This document shows, piece after piece, positions 49,264 to 61,384 of a stretch of DNA of 64,000 nucleotides. Source of the stretch: Mytilisepta virgata (Eukaryota > Mollusca > Bivalvia > Mytilida > Mytilidae); NCBI GenBank assembly GCA_028015205.1, contig CM051514.1:50422150-50486149 (forward strand), read 5' to 3'. The first letter of the stretch is position 1. Each line of letters begins with the position of its first letter. The translations under genes and the position numbers were made by a program. Under the pieces are notes generated by a model that was not told the DNA's origin, made no database searches, and saw only the letters and a list, made by a program, of their open reading frames with translations.

Positions 49264-49639
49264 AATAACTTCTTCAAGAAGACATTACGTCAAGGGAATT
49301 AACTCTCCAAGTTTATGTCAATTTAAAAAAGATTATCAAAAAGAAAGGGAATAATTCATCAAACTGCAAATGCAACACGTCATATTAGAATGATTCTCCT
49401 TCTTGTCAATTATTATCACAATAAATATTTTTTAAAAATTTATCTTTGGATCAAGATTTATTAATAATTAAATTTTTTCCAAACAAAAATCTATATAATT
49501 AACTTTTGAAGTTAAGAATTCCATTCTTTCATTTCAGTGCTTTTACAACAGCAGTAATTCTGACAGCAAAAAGAAAATGTATCACAATATTTGAATATGG
49601 AACTCATGTACTGAGATGAATATTCATTCCCACTTATCT

Positions 49640-50043
49640 CTATAATTCATAACTAAGCACCTGTGACAGATCATGGGAGCTCAACCCATAGAGCTGCCAT
49701 AAGCGCATCACCAGGTAGCGGATAGGGGAGACCCTCTTGTTGGGGGTTGTTAGGTCATAATACGGAAAGCCTGACAGAAGACTATAGTGGGTAACGTGTT
49801 TTGAGAATGCCACATTAAAGATCCCTTCTGAGGTTTTCAAAAAGAGTAGGCTGATGGCCGCTACAGAAGGATAAATTATCCGACTCTACCCAACCATCCT
49901 CCTTTTACAGTGGCAGTCAAAACTGGTTCCCTTTCATGTCCCATCACACCCCTATTTGAATTGTTTGATGAAATGGACTGGTTCTCGTCCTGAAGAAGCA
50001 TGAAATATTTGCCATTGGACGTTAAGCAACAATCAATCAATCA
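49640..50043 (+). mobile_element. SINE-like element sharing the family 2 tail
   Basis: Ends ggttctcgtcctgaag...gccattggacgttaagcaac aatcaatcaatcaa, the same tail plan as the tRNA-derived SINE at 2518-2874. The 5' part (cacctgtgacagatcatggg ...) is not an evident tRNA. The minus ORF of 66 aa is incidental. Confidence 0.55.
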
Positions 50044-50381
50044 ACTAATTCATAACAATTCTTTATTGTCAATTTTTTACAATATGCAGAGAGTACAATG
50101 GAATAATTTCAAAATTAGGGGAAATGTGATTCGATTAAATATGTTTCGTTTGATGTTTGTGTATTTACCCATTTAGATACATACAATAATTACTGTGGTT
50201 AAAAAATTTGTTCCAGACTAATATTGGCTATGAAAGGGATTGAAAATTAGTTCAGAGCAGAAATAAGTCGAGACATTTTTACTTTAACATGACCATTTCA
50301 CCATTATAAGTCTATGGAGGAAGTATCAATTAGACCTATAGTCCACATAGACTTATAGTGCAGAAAATACAGTAATTAACT

Positions 50382-50783
50382 TTAAGGATGATCGCTGGTC
50401 TAATAGGAAATAAATAGGATTTGAAATAGGTGTTTTAGTTTGAGAGAACATATGAATAGTAAACAAATAAGCAAGAAAAAAAATATAGGTTCATGTGCTC
50501 ATTTTAGAGCTATAAGGCCTTGAAAATTTGCAGGAAATGGGTTTTCTCTGGATTTTTCATTGTCTTTGCATTGACAACTTCAGTCTCTCAAAGATGTATG
50601 AAAAAATAAAAAGGATTTCATAAAATTTTGTTAAATACCATTTTAAGGTATATATGATTGAATTATAAAAGAAAAAGTGGGGGTTCATGGGCCAAAAAAA
50701 ATTCATGTTTAAGAAATGGATAAAACCCGAGGATTTCGAAAATCTGACAAAAAGACCAAAACTTGACCGGCGAGCATCCTTAA
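50382..50783 (+). mobile_element. TTAA-flanked MITE, copy 4
   Basis: TTAA ggatgatcgctggtc at 50382 and gaccggcgagcatcc TTAA ending 50783. Collinear with the three intronic copies. The 150-aa minus ORF across it is a by-product. Confidence 0.8.
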
Positions 50784-51354
50784 CTAGAATAAAACAAAGA
50801 CAGAAGGAGATAATATTACAGTGAATTAAATTCTTGGATTTTTTACATAAAACATAGTAAGGTGAATATCTAATATTATAACTTGTTATGCATGAGAGAT
50901 AAGCAGGTGTAATATTGATAGGTACCCCCTTATAAGTTGCTTTCTGATTTTTCCTTGTCTTGTAGTCCATTCTATCATAAAATTCGCATATTATAGTATA
51001 TTGTATCATTTGTTATTTGTGCAAGGGGTCATCCACATGTCAACATTTTTCATGAGTTTACAAAATGCATGCTAGGGGGAAGGGGGTTTCAAATTCAACA
51101 TTTTTAGCATATGCTTTAAGAATTGGAAGAAATGTCACTTTTGCTGATATTTTGAAAAAAAGAGATATGCTGGTTAAATTTATAGACGTCATGATCCTGA
51201 CAAAGTTTTGAACAGTATACAAGTAAAGTCAAGAAATACCAAAGGGATATTCGAAGGAGAGAAAAATCGTAACAACTGGCAAACTCCGGAGAACAACGAA
51301 GACAAGACCAAAGCAATACATGCACTACAATTAAAAACTAAAAACATATGAACA

Positions 51355-51468
51355 ACATGGACCCCACCAAAAAAGACTCAGGTGCTCCGGAAGAGTAAGC
51401 AGTCTCTGCTTCCTGCAGGACACCCGCCATGCTGTCCATGTAAAATCCGATATAAGGAAGGGATAATA
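51355..51468 (-). mobile_element. 3' flank of the RT retroelement
   Basis: Contains the inverse of cctgagtctttttggtgggg tccatgttg, which recurs diverged at about 39470-39540 (cacaccccagtttttgttgc ggtccatgttgctcaacatg), suggesting another dead fragment in intron 4. Confidence 0.4.
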
Positions 51469-52221
51469 TCAATGGAACAGGTCCATTTTCATTTGGGAAA
51501 CGGTTTTTTCATACCTGTCAACCAAGTCATGATGACGCCCATAAAACTTTAATAAGGATGACTTCAGCTTAGGAGCAACGTACCCCTGTCTGAGCAACTT
51601 TTCTGTCAGAAGCCAGGCTCTGTCCAGGAAGTCAATGTATATGTCACAAGCTCTGTAATAACGTATGAGTTGTGAAATATATACTCCATACGCTGGCGCT
51701 TCTGGAATATTGCCGCTCAAAAATGGGAAGTTGACGATTGGGAAGTCAAAGTCATCCCGTTTGTAGTAAAGTTTTGTATTCAACCTTCCTCTGGTGTCAA
51801 TTTCGAGGTGAAGGTCAAGATAAGATGCAGACTTGGCAGTGTCTGTTGTATCCTTAATTTGGAGCTGATTGGTATAGATGAGATGTAAGAAATTACCAAA
51901 ACGTGAATTGTTGAGTGATAAGACATCATCTATGTAGCGGAAGCTGAAATTAAAGGTACAGGCTAATTTCTCCTGTTTTTCCTTAAGAAGCCCGTCAAGG
52001 AAGTCTGCCTCATATGAGTAAAGGAACAAGTCGGCCAGTAGTGGTGCACAATTAGTACCCATAGGAATGCCAATTGTCTGTTGGAAAACACGTCCACCAA
52101 ATTGAACAAATATGTTGTCGATCAAAAATTCAATCATCAGGACAATTTCGTGACAAAAAGCCAACAAACTACAATTCACTTCAGCAGAAACCACAAAATG
52201 GATAACAGGAAAGGTCAACAA
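51469..52221 (-). CDS. Reverse transcriptase fragment of a retroelement
   Basis: Open frame of 250 aa without stops. QQTIGIPMGTNCAPLLADLF and FRYIDDVLSLNN are reverse-transcriptase palm motifs (PMGxxxAPxxA and the catalytic YIDD). Then SASYLDLHLEID, KRDDFDFPIVNFPFLSGNIP, YGVYISQLIRYYRAC and LLRQGYVAPKLKSSLLKFYG follow. This type of RT recurs in mollusc and fish genomes; Penelope-like or a related retroelement is my best guess. The N-terminal fingers, any endonuclease and an ATG start are missing, so it is a truncated copy, though the remaining frame is intact. Confidence 0.75.
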   Translation of the reverse strand: MLTFPVIHFVVSAEVNCSLLAFCHEIVLMIEFLIDNIFVQFGGRVFQQTIGIPMGTNCAPLLADLFLYSYEADFLDGLLKEKQEKLACTFNFSFRYIDDVLSLNNSRFGNFLHLIYTNQLQIKDTTDTAKSASYLDLHLEIDTRGRLNTKLYYKRDDFDFPIVNFPFLSGNIPEAPAYGVYISQLIRYYRACDIYIDFLDRAWLLTEKLLRQGYVAPKLKSSLLKFYGRHHDLVDRYEKTVSQMKMDLFH

Positions 52222-52888
52222 TCACATACCAGTCGATCAAAGCAACCCAACTGACAGAACTCTGGACAAAAAACAACATAAAAGAGTACAAAACACAAAC
52301 ATTTGACTTGTGCTTTCGACTTGGTACATGTATTTTCAAGGGATGTAACAATGTCTGTAGATCTTTTTTTTTCCCTAAGTAAGAAATTATGCCTGTTCAT
52401 AGCAACAATGTTAAAAAAATCATTATTTGAAGGGAGTTGGGGGTTTCAAAAAGAGTGGTCTTTGTAAACTTGTGAAAAATGTTGACAATTATAAATGACC
52501 CCTAGTATAATCACATGATGGAGGCTAAAAAAGATATATAATTGTTATGCATGAGAGAGATACATGTAAGCAGGCATGTGATTGATAGGTACCCCCTTAT
52601 AATTTGCTTCATATAGAACTTATATAATCAATTGTTTATTCAAATTGCATATATACCGATTAGGATTAAGCAATACAAAGGAATTATAACTAAAACAAAA
52701 ATAAACACGTGGATAGTACAAACTAAATGGTATAGAACCTTGACCAACATGAACCTCACTATCTAAATGCTGATGATTGTTTAACAAAGGTGCCTAAGTA
52801 TGGTAAAAGTTCAGAATTAGGTGTTAGAATAAATTCAATTTTTTCAAAGGGAGATAAATCTTGAAATTTTGTTCTAGTTTAATTACCA

Positions 52889-53150
52889 GGGGCCTCGGTG
52901 GCCGATTGGTCTAGGTAGTTCGTCATGACTACTAATGATCACTAGCCTGTCAACACTGGGGTTGTGAGTTCGAATCTCACCTGTGGCGGGGTGTGTTCGA
53001 CTCTGATCTAAATTGGCAAGATTGCCAATTTCCCTATCGAAGGTCGGTGGTTCTCTCCGGGTACTCTGTCTTCCTCCACCAATAAAACCTGGCCGCCGCG
53101 AAATAGCCAAATGTGCTGAAAACCGCATAAAACCCCAACTAAACAAACAG
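52889..53150 (+). mobile_element. tRNA-derived SINE, family 1 (upstream copy)
   Basis: ggggcctcggtggccgattgg head, B box gttgtgagttcgaatctcac near 52966, body ctctccgggtactctg, tail aactaaacaaacag. No clear target duplication. Confidence 0.82.
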
Positions 53151-53159
53151 ACACTGTGG

Positions 53160-53773
53160 ACAAGGGATATTTCTGTATCTTCAAACAGTGATCATTTAAT
53201 CTTATCTTACTTAATAATTGTCTATTTTTAAAATTTTTCTCCATCTTCAAATATTCTTCTAGCTAATTTAAAATCAATTTTAAGTTTACTATAAAGAAAT
53301 AATTTTGAACTGTCTGTATTATTTTAAATTTTATTTCATAATTCTTTGTTTATAGAGAGGTCAAGGAAATATTCTTGGACAAAAACTATTTCTTAATCAT
53401 TCTATTCAAGATTATATGAAATGCTGACTTCTTTTCATCACATTTTTCAGTTGCCTTTAAACTGCATTTTGCATTCTTTTTATATCTATTTCCTTACTTT
53501 CCCCCAATAACAAACAAACAAACAACAAAAAACAAATATTTCTGATAAAATAAAATGTTGAAATTAAAAACCATTACCCCATTTTCTTTCATTTTCCTAT
53601 AAAATTAGCTACTTAATTTCTTTTTATCTCAATACACACACGTCAAAGTGTTGAAAAAAAATGAGAAAAATAAACATACCGATATGTCACAAGTTTACCA
53701 TGCTTAAGTTAAGGCTATAATGTGTGCAATAAATCAATAAAAACGAATGTCTTACTTACCTTCTAATTTATGC

Positions 53774-53813
<40 letters not shown>

Positions 53814-54500
53814 CAAATGTTCCTTAAATATAAAATAGCTCTGATTAAAACAACTCTTTTTAAATGTTTCTGGTAAGATATGGTTCAGGAAATTTACATC
53901 AGAAAAAAATCACTACAATGAACTGATCTTCACATTCCACCTAGTCAACTGGTTACGACCTAGATATTGACCTTTTTAATTATTGGCCGCCTCATTTTCA
54001 GACAAGATCCTACATTTTGACCTTATCTACGCACATATCTTACAAAAAAAATCGGATTGAAATAATAATTTAAAAATTTGAAACTGACTGCAGATGAATT
54101 CCTCAATGTGTCAGAAAAAAGGGAGGATATTAATGCTTTCCTCTGTGAAATTGTTTCCTCAGGAAAATATTTACTACTATATTAAGGAAAGTTTTAATAG
54201 TAAAATCCTTTCCATAGCCATATTTTTCTTTTCACTGTGTAAGTTTGGTATACAAAAGTGTCTGAAATCGATAAACTTATTACGTGAAAAAATATTAAAT
54301 TTTCTTTACCTGGAAAATATTTAATTATAAAATATTATCTAGGATAATTTTTCTCGTAGTAATCTATCCGGAATAATATTTCTATTTACTGTCATATGAT
54401 TCTTTGGCTTTTTAGAATGTTTCCGTGTTGGTATGCATAGTTCTTTCTCTGGCTCACTTTCTGTATCCAAACTGAATGCAGGCAATGTTTGAGATTAAGA
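53160..54500. other. Intergenic stretch with no gene seen
   Basis: AT-rich. (TA)n at about 53776-53812. Short ORFs only. Confidence 0.5.
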
Positions 54501-54508
54501 ACTCAAAC

Positions 54509-57400
54509 TAGAGGCTCTCGAGAGCCTGTATCGCTCACCTGGATTCCGGGCCTGGATTTAACTTTTCACCTTGAGCAGGACTATTTAAGTGTTGCAGTCA
54601 ATTTGGCTGGTTTTTCTATAGAGTTCTATGTGAAACTGAGTTCGGATGTGGCAGCCATATATTGGTTGACAGTCCAGGTCAATGGACACATTTCTAAAAG
54701 AGAACAATCTAAAGACCATTCAAGTAGATCTACTGCTAAGTCTTGTTCTAACTGACTAAGTGTTTTCAGACAAGAAGATTTTTAAATGAATTTTCAAATA
54801 GCCGGGTCCTATATTAAACTAAGGTCGGCTGTGGCGGCAATCTTGGTTGATAATCTGGGTGATCAGACACAATTCTGAAAGAGGACCATCTAAGGACCAA
54901 TGCTGCTAATTTTAGTTCCAATTGGCTACGTAGTTTCAGACGAGAATTAAATTTTTTTATTGAATTCCCCATAGAGTCCTACTTTAAACTAAGTTCGGCC
55001 GTGGTGGCCATCTTGATTCACAGTCAACAAAATCGGACACATTTCTGAAAGAGGATCTCCTAAGAACCATTGCTGCCAAGTCTGGTTCCAATTGGTCAAG
55101 TGATTCAGACAAGAAGATTTTTCAATGAATTTTCCCATAGAGCCCTATGTTAAACTAAATTCGGCTGTGGCGGCCATCTTGGTTAACAGTCCGGGTCATC
55201 TAATGACCATTGCTAATTGGCTTACTGGTTTCAGACAAGAAGATTTTTGAGTGAATTTCCCATAGGGTCCTATGTTAAACTAAGTTCGGCTGTGGCGGGA
55301 ATCTTGGTTAATAGTCCTGGTCATCGGACACATTTCTGAAAGAGGACCTCATAAGGACCATTGCTACCATGTATAGTTCTAATTGGCATAGTGGTTTCAG
55401 ACAAGAAGATTTTTCAATGAATTTTCCTATAGGGTCCTATGTTAAACTAAGTTCGTCTGTGGCGGCCATCTTGGTTAACAGTCCGGGTCATCGGATATAT
55501 TTCTGAAAGAGAACCTCCTAAGGACCATTACTGCTAAGTTTGGTTCCAATTGCATGGCTTTGTAGTTTCATAGAAAAAGATGTTTGAAATTCATCCTCCC
55601 CCCTTTTTCCATTTTTAGTAACAGCAGCCATGTCGGTTGGAAGTCGGGGATGTCGGACATAATTTTGGAAGTAACTATTCCACCAACGTTTGGTCCCAAT
55701 TATCCTAGTGGTTTAAGAGGAGAAGACTTTAAAGGGCAAAAACTCATAAAAGGGGTCAATCAATGATTTTGGTCATGTTGACTTATTTGTAGATCTTAGT
55801 ATAGTTTAAACATATTTGATTAATTAATTCACAGATATGTTAACATAATATACAGTGAACATTTTGACATAATATACATTAATTAAAGGGATTGGGAAAC
55901 AAGTTACAAACTTATATTAATCCCTATCCTTGCATTTGTATTGTATAGTGAGATGTACAACTCAAAGGAAGACGTAATGTTGGCATGATACTTAGTAATA
56001 TGTATAATATGGTTAAACTATTATATAATTAGGAAAGTTGTTGAGAAAGTTAAGCATAAAGAATTAGATTATTGGCTGGATGACTGGTGAGCCTATTTGA
56101 AAATCTCTTACTTTTTATGATAAAGTTCTGCACGGATTTTAAAATTTCATCGTTTTGTTCAATAGTGAGATTTGAAGATCCCGAAATAATAAAGTGTCTA
56201 TGGAAATCCCTCTAGGAATGTATCGAGTTCTTAGATCGAGATCAGTAAAACGTCGACAGTGGAGTATGTAATGTACCGAAGTTTCAGAAGTACCGCGCTG
56301 ACAGAGGCAGTCTGAAGATTCGACAATATTTTTTTTGAATAAGTGATGATTGAGGGAACTACACTCCATTCTTAATCTACAGTGTAGTACCTGTCCCAGT
56401 CGTGTGCCAGTGTAATAGTCTTAATCTACAGTGTAGTACCTGTCCAAGTCGTGTGCCAGTGTAATAGTATGACGGTTTAGTAATAATTTTGGATTTTAAA
56501 TTCTATTTGAAGGAATTAATTGTGGTACTATTCCTCATTGTCTGAGGTTGAAGGTTCCAAGATCTAACAGTGGAGGGCATGATGTAGTTTGAATATAGCG
56601 ATGATCTGGTTCGAAAAGGGGGAATTACGTGTGCATGTCGAGTGTTATGGTCATGAATGTCGGAAATTGGTTGGGGAATTAGGCTACTGAGATATGTCGG
56701 TGTTAGTCCAGTTGTCATTTTATAGAAATATGTAAGTTTGTGTGTCTCTCGCAGTCTCTCCCATCCGACTTATGAGTATAATCGGTGGAGGGAGACTAAT
56801 CTAATCCCCCAGTGACGATTCTAGCAGCCTCTGTTTGCACGGATTCAATTTTACTTACCAATATCAAAGTAGGGTTGTCCCATATGACATCTGCATATTC
56901 TAAAATTGGTCTGATAAATGTAAGATAAATTTTTTCCAAAGTTTTTCTGTCGAGAACGAGTTTGAATTTTATAACTTTCTTTGTTGAACATTTTTGCTGT
57001 TTACAGTTCGTCTTTATCTATAATAATATTCAAGATAATAGCCTAAAACTGCAAAATTTCCTTAAAATTAATAATTCAGGGACAATAACCCAACAAAGAG
57101 TCGACAGATTCGTCTGAAAATTTAACGGCAGGTAGATCTTGACCTGGTGAACATTTTTACTACTGTCAGTTTTGCTCTAAATGTTTTAGTTTTTGAGATA
57201 TCAGACAAAAACTGCAGTTTACCCCAATGTTCTATTTTAAGCCATGTTGGTTGGAAGGCGGTGGTCATCGGTCACATTGTTTAAACTAGATACTTAATGA
57301 TGCTTGTGATGAAGTTTGGTTTCATTTGGCCCAGTAGTTTCAGAGGAGAAGATTTTTGTAAAAGTTAACGGACGACGACGGACGACGGACGCCAAGTGAT
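54509..57400 (+). mobile_element. Tandem-core element C, interrupted by a LINE, 3' truncated
   Basis: 5' end aactagaggctctcgagagc with gctcacctgg (54533-54542), as in elements A and B. Core of five or more units of about 168 bp (ttaaactaagttcggctgtg and ccatcttggtt blocks). The run gttgacttatttgtagatct, as in element A (about 1700), breaks at about 55800 and resumes at about 56973 with ctttgttgaacatttttgct, so 55800-56972 is an insertion. It ends near 57400 in gacggacgacggacgcc without the hairpin. Confidence 0.6.
55800..56972 (-). pseudogene. 3' fragment of a non-LTR retrotransposon (LINE RT C-terminus)
   Basis: Minus-strand translation from about 56962 reads KLVLDRKTLEKIYLTFIRP then ILEYADVIWDN...IESVQTEAARIVTGGL, the standard C-terminal region of LINE reverse transcriptases. 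A stop follows at about 56800. Then LTPTYLSSLIP...HNTRHAHVIPP (56718-56503) and CLCQRGTSETSVHYILHCRR (56369-56139, Cys-rich tail) continue in shifted frames. A 50-bp duplication (56371-56468) also breaks the frame. A dead copy inserted in element C. Confidence 0.8.
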
Positions 57401-57454
57401 GAGAATAAAAATGAAATTTGATCTTCAACAGTGAAAACAGAGACATATAAAACT

Positions 57455-58584
57455 AGACTGAGGCAGTCGGAAATGACAGCTATCCCCGCACTCCCCACAT
57501 TTGTATCCCTGTGCACCTTTTTCACAATTATACCTTTGAATACAGGCCCAAATTTTTGAAAATTAAAATTCTAAAATCTTATCTGCATACAGTGTATGAC
57601 ACAACTGTATAGAAATAAAATGTATAAAATGAAAAATAAAAGAAAACTTTCAGTCATCCACTTATTATTCCCAATTTTTTAAGTTCGACCCCTAAAGGCC
57701 CCAGTTTTTGAAAATCACAATTCTAAAACCTTATTGCACATCTATATACAGTGTATACAATGCCGTAAAGAAATTAATTACATAAAATGAAAAATGAAAG
57801 AGGAGTTTTGGTCACAAGCTTAAATTCCTAATTTTCAAAATTCAACATCTGTTGTCCCCGAGTTCTGAAAATCAAAATTCTAAAACCTTATTGCACATCT
57901 ACACATAGTATGTGACAATTCTGTATAGAAATCATATTCATAAAATGAAAAATGAACGAGGAGTTTAGGTCTCAAGCTTAAATTGCCAATTTTCCAAATT
58001 TGACCCCTGTGGGCCCCAATTTTTGAAAATCAAAATTCTAACACCTTATTGCGCATCTAGATACGGTATGTGACAATACTGTGTAGAAATTAAATGCATG
58101 AAGTCAAAAATGAAAGAGGAGTTTAGGTCACATGCTTCAATTTCTAATTTTCAAAATTTGACACCTGTGGGCCCCAATTTTAGAAAATCAAAATTCCAAA
58201 ACCTTATTGCGCATCTACATACAGAATGCGACAATACTGTATATAAATCAAATGCATGAATTCAAAAATGAAAGAGGAGTTTAGGTCACAAGCTTAAATT
58301 CACCTTTTTTCGAAAATCGACCCCTGTGGGTCCCAATTTTTGAAAATAAAAATTCTAAAACCTTATTGCGCATCTAAATACAGTATGTGACAATCCTTTA
58401 TATAAATTAAATACATAAAATGAAAAATGATAGAGGAGTTAATGTTACATTTTTGATAATACTGTATAGAAATTAAATGCATGAAGTTAAAAATGAACGA
58501 GGAGTTTAGGTCACAAGAAAGTGTGAGGGACGGACGGACGGGGGCGATAACAATATCCCCGAACTTCTTCGAAGTGCGGGGATA
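57455..58584 (+). mobile_element. Tandem-core element D (about 158-bp units, 3' hairpin)
   Basis: 5' atccccgcac (57482-57491) is the exact inverse of gtgcggggat (58574-58583). Core of about five units of about 158 bp (ccttattgc at 57730, 57887, 58043, 58202, 58361). Then gacggacggacgggggcga and a hairpin tatccccgaacttc-ttc-gaagtgcgggga (58554-58584). Confidence 0.72.
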
Positions 58585-59194
58585 ATTATATGTCTCTGGT
58601 GAAAACAACCCGCCTGCATTAGTATTTACCTGTAATGAGGTAGGCACCATTTAATAATTGGATAAGTAAGATTTAAGAGTTTATCCTGACTAACAGTACC
58701 TTTGCTTTAAATGAAAATTAAATACTGCAAACTGCTGATATTTATTGATATTTGATATAGTAAGACAATGAATTATTATCCTGAAAGTTGTATGGAATGA
58801 GATAAACTCATTTTTGAAAGGAAAAAAATCATAAACCTTTTTTCACAAAACTAATCATTATTTAATACCAGTCAAAAGACAGACAAAATTAAAATCATTT
58901 TAATCATTATAACCAGACAAAACACAGAAAAAATTAAAACTGTTTAAATTCTTTGATTTGGTATTTACCATAAATCTTTTGAAGAAAGCTGCAATGGGAA
59001 AATCACATGAAAATTCAAGTAATTTAATATGTCTTTTCAATTGAGCCTGAAATATTTTCATGCAAATGTCCAAACAGTGTTTTACTGTGTGTATCGCTGT
59101 GTGTTTGTTTATTCCACATTGGCTAGAGGTATGCGTGGGGGGGGGGGGGGGGAGGTTTAACTCCGCCGCAATTTTGCGGCCGTCCCAAGTCAGG

Positions 59195-59455
59195 AACCTC
59201 TAACCTTTGTTAGTCTTGTGTTTTTTTTTTTAAATTTTTATTTTGGTTCATTTGTATGTTTTGGAGTTTAGTGTGCCGTCCATTTCGCTGAACTAGTATG
59301 CATTATTGTTTAGGGAACAGCTGAAGCCGGGTGTTGGATTTTCTCGCTGCGTTGAAGACCCATGGTAGCCTTTAGCTGTTTTCTGCTCTTTGGTCGGGTT
59401 GTTATCTCTTTGACACATTCCCCGTTTCCATTCTCTATTCTATTATAGCTTTCAA
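59195..59455 (+). repeat. Dispersed repeat R, left arm of an inverted pair
   Basis: cctctaacctttgttagtct...gttgttatctctttgacaca ...tttccattctctattctatt. Same family as 41318-41545. Its inverse lies at about 60785-60950. A G-run (about 59138-59152) precedes it. Confidence 0.65.
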
Positions 59456-59989
59456 GGGATGTAATTCTCACAATTCTGTACACAAATAAAAAATTATTAG
59501 CCTATCTCATCTTTAAGCAATAGTATTCAATATTCAATAGTACACAATAATTTACTGGTATAATAGATATAATTTCACGAGCTTGGCATTTTTTCAAAAT
59601 CTAGAATCATGAGTTGTGTTTAATATTCATTTTTTTCCAAATATAGCAATACACCAAAAATAGAGGTACAAGGAGCTGTATTGTTATGCTTTGGTAAATC
59701 ACGGCAATATAAAGTGGAGTTAAATATTGGAAATATGTATAAAGGATTTCATATTAATAAAAAATCTATAATAGATTCGCATAACATGTATAAACTACTG
59801 TATATTATTGTAAAACTATAGAAGTTTCATTTCTCAGTATAAAGAAACACATGTATACTTCTATATATTTTATATCATGGCACTGATTCGGGATGCATTA
59901 CTGGAACAGGTTTGGAGCCTTGATAGGTTGTGGAACAGGGCGAGTTTGTTGTCACATAAACTGCTTATGTTCGGTGTCTGTTAATTTCA

Positions 59990-60775
59990 TCACCCCAAAA
60001 GTTTGAGGGTCGTCATCACGAATTGACTTGCCGATAGAAAGTTTATATCTCGCATATGGAATAGATATCGTCAGTTAGATTTCACGTTCTTCTTGAAATG
60101 ACACCTCACCGGACTTGAGACTTCACCGGCTTTTACATTACTGGCAACGTGATGGGTGCCGTTAAAGGAGTAGGGCAAGCTTACCCTTCTGGAGGACCCG
60201 ATGTCACATTGTTAGTGCTTCATGCTCAGTTACTGTGCTGTCTTGTTCTATTTTTGTGTAGTTTATTATACATTTTTTAATTCTTTTCGTTTTACATGTA
60301 TCCTTGTGGTGTTAGTACATGTTGTTTTCCATTATCCTGACTGTCTTGTCCTTGGATTTTGAGTTTGTGGATTTTCCCCATTGTTTTGTCGCTTCTGTAA
60401 TCCTTTGCCGATATCACTCCAAAAGTTTTATGGTCGTTATCGCGGATTGATTAGCCGATACGAAGTTTCTATCTCGCGTATGAGACAGATAGTTCACGTC
60501 CTTCTAGAATTGAAACTTCACTTGCCTTTACGACTGGCAATGTGACGGGTGCCGTTAACGGAACGGTGCATGCTTACCCTTTCTGTGCTGTCTTGTTCTA
60601 TCTTTGTTTAGTTCATTGCAAGTTTTTTTTTATTCTTTTAGTTATACATGTATCCCTGTGACGATGGTTTGTTGAGTTCCACTCTCCTGACTTTGTCTTT
60701 TCCATGGACATCAAATCTGTGGACCTTTCCCACTGATTTGTAGCTTCAGTATTCTTTTTCCGATATTCATTATAG
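59990..60775 (+). repeat. Two direct copies of a module of about 420 bp
   Basis: Blocks aaaagttt.a.ggtcgt.atc, gaagttt.tatctcgc.tatg, ggcaa.gtga.gggtgccgtta and acttaccctt / gtgctgtcttgttcta occur at about 59995-60390 and again at 60415-60770, about 80% alike by eye. No intact ORF; probably the interior of a decayed mobile element between the R arms. Confidence 0.6.
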
Positions 60776-60784
60776 TGACCCGAT

Positions 60785-60950
60785 TCAATAGAATAGAGAA
60801 TGGAAACGTGAAATGTGTCAAAGAGACAACATCCCGACCAAAGAGCAGAAAACAGCTTCAGGCTTCCAAAGGGTCTTCAACGCATCGAGAAAATCCTGCA
60901 CCCAGAGTCGGGGTTTAGCTGGTCCCTAAACAATAATGAATACTTGACTT
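60785..60950 (-). repeat. Dispersed repeat R, right arm (inverted)
   Basis: aatagaatagagaatggaaa, gtcaaagagacaacatcccg, ctggtccctaaacaataatg: the inverse complement of 59195-59455 with its outer part missing. A short ORF here is incidental. Confidence 0.65.
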
Positions 60951-61384
60951 CAAAAGTATATATATCATCTGCTAGTTCATGGACTTTTTCTTTAAATAAT
61001 AAAAGATGAAGTAAAACGTCCGGTTAGTCGACAATAACATGTATATTTCACATATCCATGATTTTTAATTTAAAAAATTGAAATAAAACACCAACAAAGC
61101 ACTAATAAACAACAATGTTTGGCACACACAATAAATATTGTTATTTTCTTTGTGCTCCTCGTAGTGTTACTACCAAGTTTCTTTTTCCTGAAAAACAGAT
61201 AAAAAATATTTAAAACATAATGCCAAAAGTTCAATTAGAAGGCAGTTTGTATCTATAAGGTTACAGTAAACTGTTCAAATATTGAAAATGTCACATCCCT
61301 GGTTGTATTTTTATGATCTTGCTGTACTGAACATGATCATATTTATGTGCAATAAATGGAGAACTTGGTCATTATCATACAATT

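Noticed and set aside
50557..51009. 150-aa minus ORF
   Set aside because: Runs across a TTAA MITE and AT-rich flank; the composition is low-complexity and the same bases occur in non-coding MITE copies.
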